Source of the DNA: Pseudoalteromonas sp. H105
Lineage (GTDB): Bacteria; Pseudomonadota; Gammaproteobacteria; Enterobacterales; Alteromonadaceae
Assembly (NCBI RefSeq): GCF_001469215.1
Contig: NZ_LOFH01000010.1
Location: forward strand, 118,802-182,801
Reading direction: 5' to 3'
DNA: 64,000 nt
Below the pieces are notes generated by a model that worked only from the letters and a program-made list of their open reading frames with translations, ran no database searches and was not told the origin of the DNA. How positions within the stretch are numbered: the first letter of the stretch is position 1; each line of letters starts with the position of its first letter. Of the stretch, positions 1 to 9,931 are shown piece by piece. Both the position numbers and the translations under genes were made by a program.

Positions 1-792
1 ACGCCAATTAGTTAAGTCGATAGATTGGCCAATGATTGAATACAATGCAGCACTAGAGAGGGCTTCATCATCAGACATACTCGGCATAATTGTGGGCATA
101 CGCTGTGCAAGCATAGATTTACCCGTACCAGGCGGGCCTAAAAAAAGTAAATTGTGGCCACCGGCTGCGGCGATTTCAAGCACCCTTTTTGCACCTGGTT
201 GACCTTTAACATCACTTAAATCATGAATAAAGTGAGCGCTGTGGACACGCTCTTCATATTCAATGTTCAATGGCAATGGTTGCTGATTCAGCAAATCATT
301 CCACACATCCTGAATGGAATTAACCGCCTTACGTGACACACCATTGACCAAGCTGGCTAAACTGTCATTTACAGCAGGCAGAAAACAACACCTCCCTTGC
401 TCTTTGGCAGCCAGTACCGAGGGTAAAATTGCATTCACCCCTCTAACTTCGCCATTTAACGCAAGCTCACCATAAAACTCATAGCGTTCTAACTCATTAC
501 AAACCACTTGTCCTGAAGCGACCAAAATACCAACCGCGATGGCTAAATCGAATCGGCCGCCCTCTTTTGGTAAATCAGCAGGCGCAAGGTTCACGGTAAT
601 TCTTTGATCGGGAAAACCGAATTGGGAGTTTTCGAGCGCGCTTCTGACTCGGTCTTTCGACTCTTTGACTGAGGCCTCTGGCAGGCCAACAATATGAAAT
701 GCAGGCAAACCATTGCCTAAATGAACTTCAACCATCACCTCGGGTGCTTGAATTCCAACTTGCGCACGAGAATAAATACGAGCTAACGACAC
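1..792 (-). CDS. ComM/YifB-family Mg-chelatase-like AAA+ ATPase (3' part cut by window)
   Basis: The first 264 codons of a YifB/ComM-family protein, read leftward and running off the window start. The N-terminal part matches the Lon-like fold of the family (MSLARIYSRAQVGIQAPEV at the start; a GLPEASVKESKDRVRSAL stretch). A Walker A motif GPPGTGKS lies near residue 220, encoded around 135-165. The start is GTG at 792, since no in-frame ATG exists upstream and AGGG/AAAGGA precedes it. Members with known roles (ComM) are hexameric helicases that promote branch migration during natural transformation; that role is inferred here. The C-terminal half is outside the window. Confidence 0.88.
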   Translation of the reverse strand, partial: MSLARIYSRAQVGIQAPEVMVEVHLGNGLPAFHIVGLPEASVKESKDRVRSALENSQFGFPDQRITVNLAPADLPKEGGRFDLAIAVGILVASGQVVCNELERYEFYGELALNGEVRGVNAILPSVLAAKEQGRCCFLPAVNDSLASLVNGVSRKAVNSIQDVWNDLLNQQPLPLNIEYEERVHSAHFIHDLSDVKGQPGAKRVLEIAAAGGHNLLFLGPPGTGKSMLAQRMPTIMPSMSDDEALSSAALYSIIGQSIDLTNWR

Positions 793-827
793 ATCCTTTG
801 TCCCTGTAATGTACTTTTTATTACAGT

Positions 828-1442
828 CTAGTCAGGATATTTGAAAATATGTAGTGTTAGTTGCCATTTCATTGCAGCAAGGCGTAATAACAAGGTTGTC
901 AGCATAGCTATAACCATTGCGATTTCAGTCATCACATTCAATAAGATACTTTGAGTGTAAACTAAGCCACCAGCAATGCATGTAATGGCATATAGCTCAC
1001 CCTTTAACAGCATCGGGATATTACCCGCTAATACATCGCGTATCATACCTCCGAAGCACCCAGTGATTATTCCCATAATGATAGCGGTGGTTGCAGGCAT
1101 ACCTGCGAGCAGCGCTTTTTGCGTGCCCATTACGGCAAAAAAAGCTAATCCAAACGCATCAGCAATTTGCAGGTGGTAAAGCGGAATTGATTTTTGTTTG
1201 TTGATCAACCTAGCTGTAATAAATACCGCAGCAAAGATAGCAATAAAATAACTTTGATCGTGCAGCCAAAATACGGGGACATCCAAAATTAAGTCCCGCA
1301 CAGTTCCTCCACCAATAGCTGTTACCGTCGCGAGTACAAAAACGCCAAAGCCATCCATTTTTTTATCATAAGCAATCAACGTACCTGACACTGCAAATAC
1401 GGCAACGCCAATTAAATCAAACCAGTGATAAAGTTCAGTCAT
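828..1442 (-). CDS. YicG/UPF0126-type (TRIC-like) inner-membrane protein
   Basis: A 204-residue protein with about seven hydrophobic segments. It holds two copies of the signature glycine motif, GGGTVRDLIL and GGMIRDVLAG, as expected for the two tandem repeats of the UPF0126/Gly_transporter family (E. coli YicG and YadS). Family members are proposed glycine transporters or TRIC-type cation channels; the substrate cannot be told from sequence. It starts 72 bases after the stop of the upstream lipoprotein gene on the same strand, across a long inverted repeat (1450-1503). No good ribosome binding site is visible. Confidence 0.85.
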   Translation of the reverse strand: MTELYHWFDLIGVAVFAVSGTLIAYDKKMDGFGVFVLATVTAIGGGTVRDLILDVPVFWLHDQSYFIAIFAAVFITARLINKQKSIPLYHLQIADAFGLAFFAVMGTQKALLAGMPATTAIIMGIITGCFGGMIRDVLAGNIPMLLKGELYAITCIAGGLVYTQSILLNVMTEIAMVIAMLTTLLLRLAAMKWQLTLHIFKYPD

Positions 1443-1449
1443 AGTTGTC

Positions 1450-1503
1450 GCTTAAAAGTGATCTAGGGATGTGTTTTAACACAATCACCAATCACTTTTA
1501 AGC
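1450..1503 (-). repeat. Long inverted repeat with nested hairpin between two genes
   Basis: Two perfect 13-base arms, GCTTAAAAGTGAT (1450-1462) and ATCACTTTTAAGC (1491-1503), enclose an inner palindrome TGTGTTTTAACACA (1470-1483). In the leftward transcript this folds as a stem with an internal hairpin, ending 7 bases before the start codon of the YicG-like gene. No uridine run follows, so it is not a typical terminator. It may shield the ribosome binding region or bind a protein. Confidence 0.5.
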
Positions 1504-1514
1504 TCTCTTGATAA

Positions 1515-1886
1515 TTAATCAGCTTTTGCCGTCAATTCGATAAACTCAAGGCTTTGCGTCATGATGTTTTCAGCCAGTGTATTTTCAGAAAAAATGGACT
1601 CTTTTTCCATCGCCAATTCAGGGTGAGCAACCAGTTTTTGATACTCACTTTCAAGCTCTGCCCACACGCTTCGCTGCTGCGCATTCAGTGGCGTTGTTTG
1701 CTCACGCATTTTACTTGCTTCTGCGTAAGCTTCCTGTGCTTTTTCATATGCATTGAGGGTATCCTGTTCACTGCTTGAACTTGCGAACAAGTTATCACTC
1801 AACGTACCGACATCTTGCTTCATAGATTTAATGGTTTCACAGCCCGTAAGTGCAACAAAAAAAATAACCAAGAAGATTTGATACAT
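1515..1886 (-). CDS. Small lipoprotein of unknown function
   Basis: A 123-residue protein with an N-terminal signal of about 15 residues ending in the lipobox LTGC (Cys16), so a lipid-anchored envelope protein is predicted. The mature part is polar and probably helical, rich in Glu, Gln and Ala (YEKAQEAYAEASKMREQ), consistent with a coiled coil. I do not recognise the family. It precedes the YicG-like gene on the same strand. Confidence 0.6.
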   Translation of the reverse strand: MYQIFLVIFFVALTGCETIKSMKQDVGTLSDNLFASSSSEQDTLNAYEKAQEAYAEASKMREQTTPLNAQQRSVWAELESEYQKLVAHPELAMEKESIFSENTLAENIMTQSLEFIELTAKAD

Positions 1887-2392
1887 GTTCTCATTCCTTA
1901 AAATAAAACGGAGCCGTTAGACCCCGTTAAATGTTATTGCTTTATCAAGCCACCCATAACACTAATGTGCAGGCTTGGATCCTCTTGTTCTGGATGATTA
2001 CCAGGTACTGTTTTAAAAACGTTACAGGTTTGAGCGTAGTTTAATTTATTTACACACGATGGTTGCATGTACGACTAAATTGTACTCAATCCCGACAAGT
2101 TAATCATTTTCAATACTGTAGGGGTATAAGAATATAAGGAAATTGCTTGTTACTACCTGCATAGCAAAGTCATAAGGGGAAAAACAGCAGAGGCTAGCCT
2201 ACTCTCCAGCCTCCACTTAAGGAGAAAAATTCGATAATGTACACGTATTTCAATCTACAAATGTCAGACCCATTAAAGCGAAGGGAGTTACTGAGCTGAA
2301 ACGGATATACAAAGCATACCGCAAGACGCGAAAAAAACTGTATCCATATCCGACCTATTTGTCTCCTCACGCGACAACGTTATAACTTTCAA
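1887..2392. other. Intergenic region, no gene recognised
   Basis: About 500 bases between the small lipoprotein gene and the stop of the hybrid kinase gene. A weak 20-codon reading frame (ATG at 2237, 12 bases after AAGGAG at 2219-2224) is present on the plus strand but has no supporting features. A short hairpin GAGGCT/AGCCTC lies at about 2189-2212. No terminator was found downstream of the kinase. Confidence 0.4.
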
Positions 2393-5300
2393 TCAATTAG
2401 AAGCCTGATATTCCTTTGCTGTCATCCCATATTTGGCTTTGAAGGCTTTAGAAAAATAAGAGCGCGAAGTAAAACCCACATCCTCTATTACTAAATTTAT
2501 CTGTCGACCTTGCACTAATAGCTCTGCGGCCCTTGCCAAGCGAAAATCTCGGATGAATTCAGTCGGAGAAAGGTCGATAAGAACTTTCAATTTTCGTTGG
2601 AATTGCCGCTCACTGAGCGCTAATTCTTTTGCGCATCGTGGCACAGTCAACTGTGTATCTTGATAATGCACCTCTAAAAATGCATTTAAATTAGCTAATA
2701 ATTGAGCATCTTTAGGGTCGCGGTTCACAGTATGGATACCAACTGATACAGGTTGATTTTCTTTTGCTGTGTATTGGTGATAGGTATTGACCCATGTAAC
2801 CCAGTTATCAACTTTAATCAGTAATTCATCTCGATTAAAAGGTTTAGTAATAACATCAAGTGCAAAATGATTCAGCCCTTTTAACTTACTTTCATGATCG
2901 CCTTTCGCGGTTAAAATGATGGCTGGGATATGGCATGTAATATGGCAGTGATGCGCCTCTTTTAATAAAGTAAACCCATCCATTTTTGGCATCATTAAAT
3001 CTGTGATTAATAAGTCAGGTACATGTTTTTTCATTAACGCCATTGCCGCTTTACCATTGCCAGCCAGCAGCACATGATATTTAATTGCTAGCTCCTTCTG
3101 AAGATAATGCCTTAATTCATCATTATCTTCAGCAATTAATATCGTTGCCAAGTCATTCTGTGCTCGCTCAGTTTTAATTTGTTCATTGTATTTATCATGC
3201 AATTGCTTAGGGCCACAAACTAATGCGAATTTGACACTAAATTGAGTGCCTTTAAGTAGCGTGCTTTTTAACGCTATCTGTCCGGCGTACTTATCCACGA
3301 GCTTTTTAACAATGGATAAACCGACGCCACTTCCCTCAACGTTAGTATTCCCCGTTGTACGGTAGAACAAGTCATAGACTTTGCTTGCCTCGACTTCTGC
3401 AATACCTCGCCCAGTATCTTTAAAATCGATGACCGCATGCTGCTGCAAAGCATACACATGCAATTCCACTTTACCTTGAGTTGTAAATTTAAATGCATTA
3501 CTGAGTAAATTATTAAAAATTGTAATTAATCCCTCTCGACTAGCATTGACGTAAAGTGCCTCTTCAATATGGTAATCAAACTGGATGTTTTGTTCACCGA
3601 GCACGCTAAACTGTTCTGCAACCTCTCTCGCTAGGGCAGAAAGCGAAACAACCTTTACCGCTTCATCATTACTTTGTTCAAAACGCGTTAACGTCAGCAG
3701 TTTATCGACTAACCCTTCCAAACGCCTTGAGTTACGTAAAATCAAATCCAAATTCGCTCTTTTTTTGGGATTTTCTTCGCAAGCTAACAATGCCTGTGTC
3801 GGCGCGACAAGCAAACTAAGCGGAGTACGCAACTCATGAGAAGCATGAGTAAAGAAGCGAACTTTACTTTCTAATGTGTGACCCAGTGCTATGGCTTGTT
3901 TTTCAATGACCGACTTTTGCGACGCTATCTCTTGGGTTCTCAATGCCACAAAATGTTCTAATTCATTTTTTTGATTGCGCAATCGCTGTGTCCATAAGCT
4001 AATACACAACCAAACCAATGCCACACATAAAAGGCAGTATATAAAATAGGCCAATGAAGTTTGCCACCAAGGCGTAAGCACATGCAGGTTTAACATTAAC
4101 GGGGCTAAAGCTTTCGCCCCAAGGAGTGAGTTAGCCTCAACGACTAATTGGTAGTGTCCAGCAGGTAAATTTGTATAATCTATCGAAAGGCTAGCGCCCT
4201 TCGCTGAACGCCATTGCTGTTCAAAACCAATTAATCTATAGCGGTACATATTGGTTTTTGGCTCTGAAAAATGCAGTAGATTTACGCTCAGTGAAATACG
4301 TTTCACAGAATAAGGAATTGCTAACTGACGGCTTTTTTCTATCTCATAATGCATCCCTAACTGACTGCCGATACTATTTTTCAAAGGCTCATCATCAAAC
4401 TTTAGCTTAGTAAGCGCTAATTTGGCTGGAAGTAATTTTTGTTGCTCATCTGACGAAAAAACGGTAAGACCTTGCGTCCCACCAAAAATAATTTTTCCTT
4501 GGCTAGTTTTGTAATACACACCCGCATTAAACTCATTACCTTGGATCCCATCTTTTGCTTGAAAGTGCCTAACGACCCCTGTTGTACTGTTAATTTTAGC
4601 GAGGCCGTTATTGGTACTAAGCCATACAAACTCCTTTCCTTGTGCCACTAGGCCATACACAACTTGGTTAGGCAGTCCATCATCCACTCCAATATGCCTA
4701 ATTTTTTCCGTGCCGGCTTTTATAATATTGACCCCATTCGAGGTTGCCAACCACATATCCCCATTATCACGTGATAGAAATGCTCGTACTGTATTGTGAC
4801 TTAGCCCCTCTCCTTCAGCGCGCTTTGTAAAATGCGTAATAGTGTCTAATTCGGTATTATATTTATAGGCACCTCGACCATCAGTGGCTATCCACAGCTC
4901 GTTATTTTCCCCTTGATAAATACTTGTGACACGAGGTGCATCAACAAGTAATGATGACCCTCTTTGCGTCTTACTGTAGCTAATAAATTTTTGTGATTGA
5001 TGATCAAATTTAAATAAGCCACCACCATTAGTACCCACCCACACATTATTATGACTATCGGCTAATAAGCTATAGATACTATTTTCATCCAATCCGTGTT
5101 CTCCTTCACCGACATGGTAGGCAATCAACTTACCATCCTTGGTAATCACATTAATGCCATGCTCCCAGGTGCCTATCCAGGTATTACCTAAGCCATCTTG
5201 TGTTATCACTTTTATTGCATTACTGGATAGCGTAATTGGAGATGACTCTTTGTCTAAACGCCCAACTCGATTGAAGTTTTTGTCTAAAATATCAATGCCA

Positions 5301-6400
5301 GCCCCCCAACTTCCATACCAAAGTCGTTGTTGAGCGTCTTCATACAATGCCCATGCATCATTGCTTGATAAGGGGGTGGGTTTGCGCAATTTGGTAAAAC
5401 TCATTGACGCAGGATCTAGCTTGCTAACCCCATTGGCGGTACCAAACCACATAATGCCAGACTGATCTTTAAACACACTATAAACACGATTATGAGCCAA
5501 GCTGTAACGGTCAAAAGGATCATGTTTTAAATGAGTAAAGCGCTGCTTTGGCTGATTGAAAATACTGACACCACCACCGCGTGTTGCAAACCAAACTCGA
5601 CCCTGATCGTCGAACTCAATATCACGAATTTGGTTGCTTGAAATCGTTTCAAAATTTTGCTCATCGTGACGCCAGTTTGTGATGGTTCTTTGTACTAAAT
5701 CAATTTTGTAAGCGCCCCCTCCTTGAGTCGCAATCCATACATGAGAATCTGCATCTTGCTTAATCGCATAAATACTAGGGTGGATCGGTTCATCCCGAAA
5801 AATATCGTCATGCAAAGTGGGAACAACTGATTCAGATTTTAAGTCATAATGGACCAAACCGCTGCCATTACTTCCAATCCACAAAACGTTATCTATTATT
5901 TCAAGTGCATAAACCGGTTTGTTAAGGTTATCAATAAGAGTTGATATACGTGCTGAGCCTCGCTCTATACGATAGACAAAGCCATCGAACGTACCAACAA
6001 ACAGCCATTTTTCATAAGGGAGTAATGCAGTAATACGTTTTTCATCGAGCTGTGGAGGAGCAAACCTATAGTTAAATAAGTTAAGCTGATTGATGCCCCC
6101 ATAACGTGTACCAATGAATAACTGATTTTGATTATCCAATGACAAAGGGTAAATATAATTATTTGCTAACGAATTAGTATTTTTATCTGATGCTTTAAAT
6201 ACTTCAAATCGTTCACCGTCAAAACGGTTCAAACCATCTTGTGTCGCAAACCACATAAAGCCAAGCTGGTCTTGCTCGATACTAAAGACCACACTTTGCG
6301 ATAAACCATCTTCAATCGTGTAATGCTCAAAAGCTGCCGAAGCATGATGAATTTTTAGTAAAAGTAACACACTTGCCAATAACCAACGCTTCAATTGCAT
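2393..6400 (-). CDS. Hybrid two-component sensor/regulator (propeller sensor, histidine kinase, receiver, AraC-type HTH)
   Basis: A 1335-residue one-protein signalling system. In order: a signal peptide (MQLKRWLLASVLLLL...ASA); two-component propeller repeats (many GLGNTWIGTW-like units, residues about 20-650); a Y_Y_Y domain (about 675-765); one membrane segment (about 770-795); HisKA with His855 in SHELRTPL; HATPase with DTGRGI and GSGVGLS; a receiver with Asp1134 in ITDLMMPKMDG; and a C-terminal AraC-type HTH. The start was set at the ATG at 6400 rather than 30 bases upstream, because it gives a clean signal peptide and has GAAGGG 6 bases before it. In Bacteroides such proteins sense polysaccharide breakdown products in the periplasm. 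No glycan-utilisation genes adjoin this one, so its ligand and targets are unknown. Confidence 0.93.
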   Translation of the reverse strand: MQLKRWLLASVLLLLKIHHASAAFEHYTIEDGLSQSVVFSIEQDQLGFMWFATQDGLNRFDGERFEVFKASDKNTNSLANNYIYPLSLDNQNQLFIGTRYGGINQLNLFNYRFAPPQLDEKRITALLPYEKWLFVGTFDGFVYRIERGSARISTLIDNLNKPVYALEIIDNVLWIGSNGSGLVHYDLKSESVVPTLHDDIFRDEPIHPSIYAIKQDADSHVWIATQGGGAYKIDLVQRTITNWRHDEQNFETISSNQIRDIEFDDQGRVWFATRGGGVSIFNQPKQRFTHLKHDPFDRYSLAHNRVYSVFKDQSGIMWFGTANGVSKLDPASMSFTKLRKPTPLSSNDAWALYEDAQQRLWYGSWGAGIDILDKNFNRVGRLDKESSPITLSSNAIKVITQDGLGNTWIGTWEHGINVITKDGKLIAYHVGEGEHGLDENSIYSLLADSHNNVWVGTNGGGLFKFDHQSQKFISYSKTQRGSSLLVDAPRVTSIYQGENNELWIATDGRGAYKYNTELDTITHFTKRAEGEGLSHNTVRAFLSRDNGDMWLATSNGVNIIKAGTEKIRHIGVDDGLPNQVVYGLVAQGKEFVWLSTNNGLAKINSTTGVVRHFQAKDGIQGNEFNAGVYYKTSQGKIIFGGTQGLTVFSSDEQQKLLPAKLALTKLKFDDEPLKNSIGSQLGMHYEIEKSRQLAIPYSVKRISLSVNLLHFSEPKTNMYRYRLIGFEQQWRSAKGASLSIDYTNLPAGHYQLVVEANSLLGAKALAPLMLNLHVLTPWWQTSLAYFIYCLLCVALVWLCISLWTQRLRNQKNELEHFVALRTQEIASQKSVIEKQAIALGHTLESKVRFFTHASHELRTPLSLLVAPTQALLACEENPKKRANLDLILRNSRRLEGLVDKLLTLTRFEQSNDEAVKVVSLSALAREVAEQFSVLGEQNIQFDYHIEEALYVNASREGLITIFNNLLSNAFKFTTQGKVELHVYALQQHAVIDFKDTGRGIAEVEASKVYDLFYRTTGNTNVEGSGVGLSIVKKLVDKYAGQIALKSTLLKGTQFSVKFALVCGPKQLHDKYNEQIKTERAQNDLATILIAEDNDELRHYLQKELAIKYHVLLAGNGKAAMALMKKHVPDLLITDLMMPKMDGFTLLKEAHHCHITCHIPAIILTAKGDHESKLKGLNHFALDVITKPFNRDELLIKVDNWVTWVNTYHQYTAKENQPVSVGIHTVNRDPKDAQLLANLNAFLEVHYQDTQLTVPRCAKELALSERQFQRKLKVLIDLSPTEFIRDFRLARAAELLVQGRQINLVIEDVGFTSRSYFSKAFKAKYGMTAKEYQASN

Positions 6401-6507
6401 CGACAACCCTTCACAGTAACCATTCCACATAAATAAAGCGTAGCCGAAAGCAATAATTTACACACATAATTTAATGTGATTGTAATGAAAGTTCCCCTAA
6501 TGAACAC

Positions 6508-7842
6508 TCAGCGCAATAGATGCCCTGAGCTTTGCAACTGCCTATAGCGTATGATGAGTGTAACCCCTCGCAACAGCATAAAACTGGTCATTGCTAACCA
6601 TAAACCATGATTTTGCCAAGAGTGGAACACTATAAAAACACCAAAAAATCCAACACTCGCAGCAATCAACATACTATTGCGCATGTCTTTAGCCCTCGTT
6701 AGTCCAACAAAAATACCATCAAATAAAAAGCAACTCATTGCTGCTATTGGCAATACAATAAGCCAAGGCAGATACAACGTTGCGGCAGATATAACCTCTG
6801 GCACATCTGTCAACAAACTAATAATCTGCTTGCCCAACACAGCAAAAAAGACGCTATATAACACGGCAAAAATGCCCCCCCAAAAGAGGCTGATACGAAC
6901 CCATAACCGTATTTTACGCTCATTATTTTGCCCTTTAGCCTGACCTACTTTTGCTTCGCTCGCATAAGCAATGCCATCCAAAGCAAAACTAACAAGCATT
7001 AAAAAATTTAGCAGCACAGCATTTGCAGCCAAAGTTATATCGCCTATACGCGCCGCATAGAAGGTCATAAAGCTGAAGCAAAGCTGTAAAATAAGAGAAC
7101 GAATAAAAATATCACGATTTAAACTCAGTAGCGCCATCATCTTTGCAACACTAAACCAGCCGCCATTAAACAGCGGCACTGACTTATTAGCCGCTAATCT
7201 TACAACCAAATAAATGGCAAACATAAGCGCTGTATAATCCGCAATCACAGACGCCCATGCCGCACCTGCAACTTGCCAATCTAAATAAACCACAAAATAA
7301 ATATCGAGTACGATATTTGTCATATTGGTGACTAACAATAAGTAAAAGGGGCCTCGCCCATAATGAATACCCAACATCCAAGCCAATAAAACTAAATTAC
7401 ATAATGCAGCAGGAGCGCTAAAAATACGAATATCAAAATAAATGTATGCCTGCTCTAAAACAGTCGGACTGGACCCAGACAAATAAGCAATCAACTCTTT
7501 TATCCATGGTGACAAAGCAAGCAAAGTAAACGCCACAATAAGCGCTAACAGTAAGCTGCGTTTTAACAAGCTCGCAAGTAGTGCTTTATCTTGGCGACCA
7601 AAAGCTTGGGCAACCAGTCCTGTGGTACTCATCCTTAAAAAACCTGCAAGCCAAAACAATAGAGAAATTACTGTTGCCCCCAGCGCAATGCCTGCTAAAT
7701 AATGTGCACTTCCTAAATGCCCAATTACCGCAGTATCAACTATTCCTAACAGTGGCACGGTTATATTTGATAAGATCATCGGACCCGCTAATAACAGCAA
7801 GCTTTTATGGTGTGCCTTATGAACTTTAAGAAACTGTTTCAC
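6508..7842 (-). CDS. dinF: MATE-family multidrug/cation exporter, DinF type
   Basis: A 444-residue inner-membrane protein with about 12 hydrophobic segments and the N-terminal MATE/DinF signature (PMILSNITVPLLGIVDTAVIGHLG). MATE proteins export cationic drugs or metabolites using H+ or Na+ gradients; the substrate here is unknown. The start is GTG at 7842, as no ATG is available near it. The first 24 bases overlap, head to head, the start of the deacetylase gene. Unlike E. coli dinF it is not next to lexA, and no SOS box was seen. Confidence 0.88.
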   Translation of the reverse strand: MKQFLKVHKAHHKSLLLLAGPMILSNITVPLLGIVDTAVIGHLGSAHYLAGIALGATVISLLFWLAGFLRMSTTGLVAQAFGRQDKALLASLLKRSLLLALIVAFTLLALSPWIKELIAYLSGSSPTVLEQAYIYFDIRIFSAPAALCNLVLLAWMLGIHYGRGPFYLLLVTNMTNIVLDIYFVVYLDWQVAGAAWASVIADYTALMFAIYLVVRLAANKSVPLFNGGWFSVAKMMALLSLNRDIFIRSLILQLCFSFMTFYAARIGDITLAANAVLLNFLMLVSFALDGIAYASEAKVGQAKGQNNERKIRLWVRISLFWGGIFAVLYSVFFAVLGKQIISLLTDVPEVISAATLYLPWLIVLPIAAMSCFLFDGIFVGLTRAKDMRNSMLIAASVGFFGVFIVFHSWQNHGLWLAMTSFMLLRGVTLIIRYRQLQSSGHLLR

Positions 7843-8850
7843 TGTGTTTTATCTGTCCTATTTTGTTTATCTTTTTCTGTAAAAAGCGCGATTATTCTGC
7901 AATACCATCATGTTAGCGAAACACTGCCAGCGGTCACCAGTATCAGTGCTGAAGATTTTAAAGAACATTTAAACTACCTCAAGCAGCATGACTTTAATGT
8001 GATTCCATTAAATAACTTATTGGACACCTTACAACAAGGTCAACAATTACCTGATAAAACAGTCGCAATAACCTTTGACGATGGCTATAACAACAATTAT
8101 GACCAAGCAGCCCCTATACTTGAAGCGTTTAATTTTCCTTACACCATTTTTGTTAATCCGCGATTGATTGATGAAGGTAAAGGCTATGTTATGAACTGGG
8201 ATAAGCTCAGAGAGCTTTCAAAAAAAGGCGCCCTTATTAGTAATCACAGTTCACAACATGAATACCTGCACCACCAATACAAAGACGAAAGTAATGCTGA
8301 ATGGAAAGCACGAATCAAAAAGGATATTTTGTTCTCACAAAGGCGTATTAAAGAAGAGATCGGCCATGATTTTAAATATTTAGCTTACCCGTATGGTGAA
8401 TTTAATAACCGACTTCAAGCGCTGGTAAAAAACCTTGGTTTTATTGGTATTGGTCAGCACTCAGGTGCCATAGGCGTTAACTCTGATTTTACCCGTCTAC
8501 CACGTTTTCCCGCATCGGGATTTTATAGTAAATTAGATACACTCAAAACCAAACTGAACTCCCGGGCATTTACCATTAAAACCCTTACATACTCTGACAG
8601 TGTGACTAACGAAAACCCACCCACCATCAGCATTAAATTTGAAATGGGCGACTTTCACAAAAGTCAATTAGCCTGCTATATTTCTGGTATAGGGCAAGCA
8701 CAGCTTAGCTGGGTTACAAAAGATACGGTCACCGTACACTCCCCCAAAAAGTTAAATGTGGGTCGCTCGCGATTTAACTGCACTGCGCCATCAAAAACTC
8801 ATAAAGGGAGCTATTACTGGTTTTCTCAACCATGGGTGATCACACAATAA
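7819..8850 (+). CDS. Secreted polysaccharide deacetylase (NodB domain)
   Basis: A 343-residue protein with a signal peptide (MNFKKLFHCVLSVLFCLSFS...SA). The NodB homology domain carries the metal and catalytic motif AITFDDGYNNN, then SNHSSQHEYLHH and LAYPYGEFNN, as in CE4 deacetylases such as PgaB, which remove acetyl groups from poly-N-acetylglucosamine or related glycans. A C-terminal region (about 240-343) with two cysteines is not recognised. The ATG at 7819 was chosen over the one at 7807 because it begins the signal peptide directly. It diverges from dinF with overlapping starts. Confidence 0.85.
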   Translation: MNFKKLFHCVLSVLFCLSFSVKSAIILQYHHVSETLPAVTSISAEDFKEHLNYLKQHDFNVIPLNNLLDTLQQGQQLPDKTVAITFDDGYNNNYDQAAPILEAFNFPYTIFVNPRLIDEGKGYVMNWDKLRELSKKGALISNHSSQHEYLHHQYKDESNAEWKARIKKDILFSQRRIKEEIGHDFKYLAYPYGEFNNRLQALVKNLGFIGIGQHSGAIGVNSDFTRLPRFPASGFYSKLDTLKTKLNSRAFTIKTLTYSDSVTNENPPTISIKFEMGDFHKSQLACYISGIGQAQLSWVTKDTVTVHSPKKLNVGRSRFNCTAPSKTHKGSYYWFSQPWVITQ

Positions 8851-8884
8851 CTAATATTACTTAATTAAACTAATCCAGGGCTGT

Positions 8885-9922
8885 TTAGTTGGACTGCTTT
8901 TGTGCTTTCTTCAATAGATGGTCAGCCACTTTCTCCAGTGGTAAAACATCATTGGCAGCACCTAACTCAATTGCTGCTTTAGGCATACCCCAAACCACGG
9001 ATGTGAGCTCATCTTGTGCAATTGTATAGGCCCCATTTTGCTTAAGCGTTAATAACCCCTTCGCTCCATCATTACCCATGCCTGTAAGCAGTGCTGCCAT
9101 CGTGTTTTTAGGGTGTATATGAACCAGCGAGTTAAACAACACATCGACTGCTGGGCGGTGGCGATTAATCGCAGCAGACTCATCTAACTGACAAACCAAA
9201 TGACTACCACGCTTCACAACACTTAAGTGTTTATCGCCTGGCGCAATGAATGCCCACCCAGGTGCTAATTTGTCTCCGTGCTCGGCCTCTTTAACATTAA
9301 TGGTGCACGTTCTATCCATTCGTAGAGCAAACGAGCTACTAAATACTGGCGGAATGTGCTGTGTTATGACAATAGGAGGGCAATTTTTGGGCATCCTAAC
9401 CAACACTTCTTTAATTGCTTCAGTTCCCCCCGTGGATGCACCAATAGCCAAAATAGCAGAAACGTTAAAGTTTGCCATTAAGCTTGGCTCTAAAGGGGGA
9501 TTATGCGATGCCTTAAACGGGCGCACGCGTGCACTTGCAGCCGTTCGCACTTTTTGCTGTAACACCGCGGCATAATGATTAAATTGCTCAGATACATTAA
9601 CGGTCGGTTTCGCTATAAAATCAATCGCACCTAGCTCCAATGCCTCTAACGTTACGGGGGACCCTTTTTGAGTTAACGTCGAGATCATAACGACTGGCAT
9701 TGGACGTAAACGCATTAAGTTTTTTAAAAAGCTAATACCATCCATTTTTGGCATTTCAACATCCAGCGTTAAAACGTCAGGCTTCAACTGCTTTATCATT
9801 TCTCTCGCTTGGTATGGGTCTTCTGCACACCCAACTACTTCAATATCGTCTGGCTCACATAAAACATCGGTTAATATTCTCCTAATTAAAGGTGAATCAT
9901 CAACAACTAAAACTTTGATCAT
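8885..9922 (-). CDS. cheB: CheB chemotaxis methylesterase/glutamine deamidase
   Basis: A 345-residue response regulator that removes methyl groups from chemoreceptors. The N-terminal receiver has Asp54 (LTLDVEMPKMDG) as phospho-acceptor. The C-terminal methylesterase domain shows the triad Ser163 (GASTGG), His189 (ITQHIPP) and Asp285 (TGMGNDG). It is the last gene of the leftward chemotaxis cluster, 9 bases after cheD. Confidence 0.97.
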   Translation of the reverse strand: MIKVLVVDDSPLIRRILTDVLCEPDDIEVVGCAEDPYQAREMIKQLKPDVLTLDVEMPKMDGISFLKNLMRLRPMPVVMISTLTQKGSPVTLEALELGAIDFIAKPTVNVSEQFNHYAAVLQQKVRTAASARVRPFKASHNPPLEPSLMANFNVSAILAIGASTGGTEAIKEVLVRMPKNCPPIVITQHIPPVFSSSFALRMDRTCTINVKEAEHGDKLAPGWAFIAPGDKHLSVVKRGSHLVCQLDESAAINRHRPAVDVLFNSLVHIHPKNTMAALLTGMGNDGAKGLLTLKQNGAYTIAQDELTSVVWGMPKAAIELGAANDVLPLEKVADHLLKKAQKQSN

Positions 9923-9931
9923 GACGATCTC

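Noticed and set aside
2237..2299. Short 20-codon frame after AAGGAG
   Set aside because: Spacing to the start is long and nothing else supports translation.
9246..9575. 109-codon open frame opposite cheB
   Set aside because: Entirely inside a well-supported gene; composition reflects cheB codons read backward.
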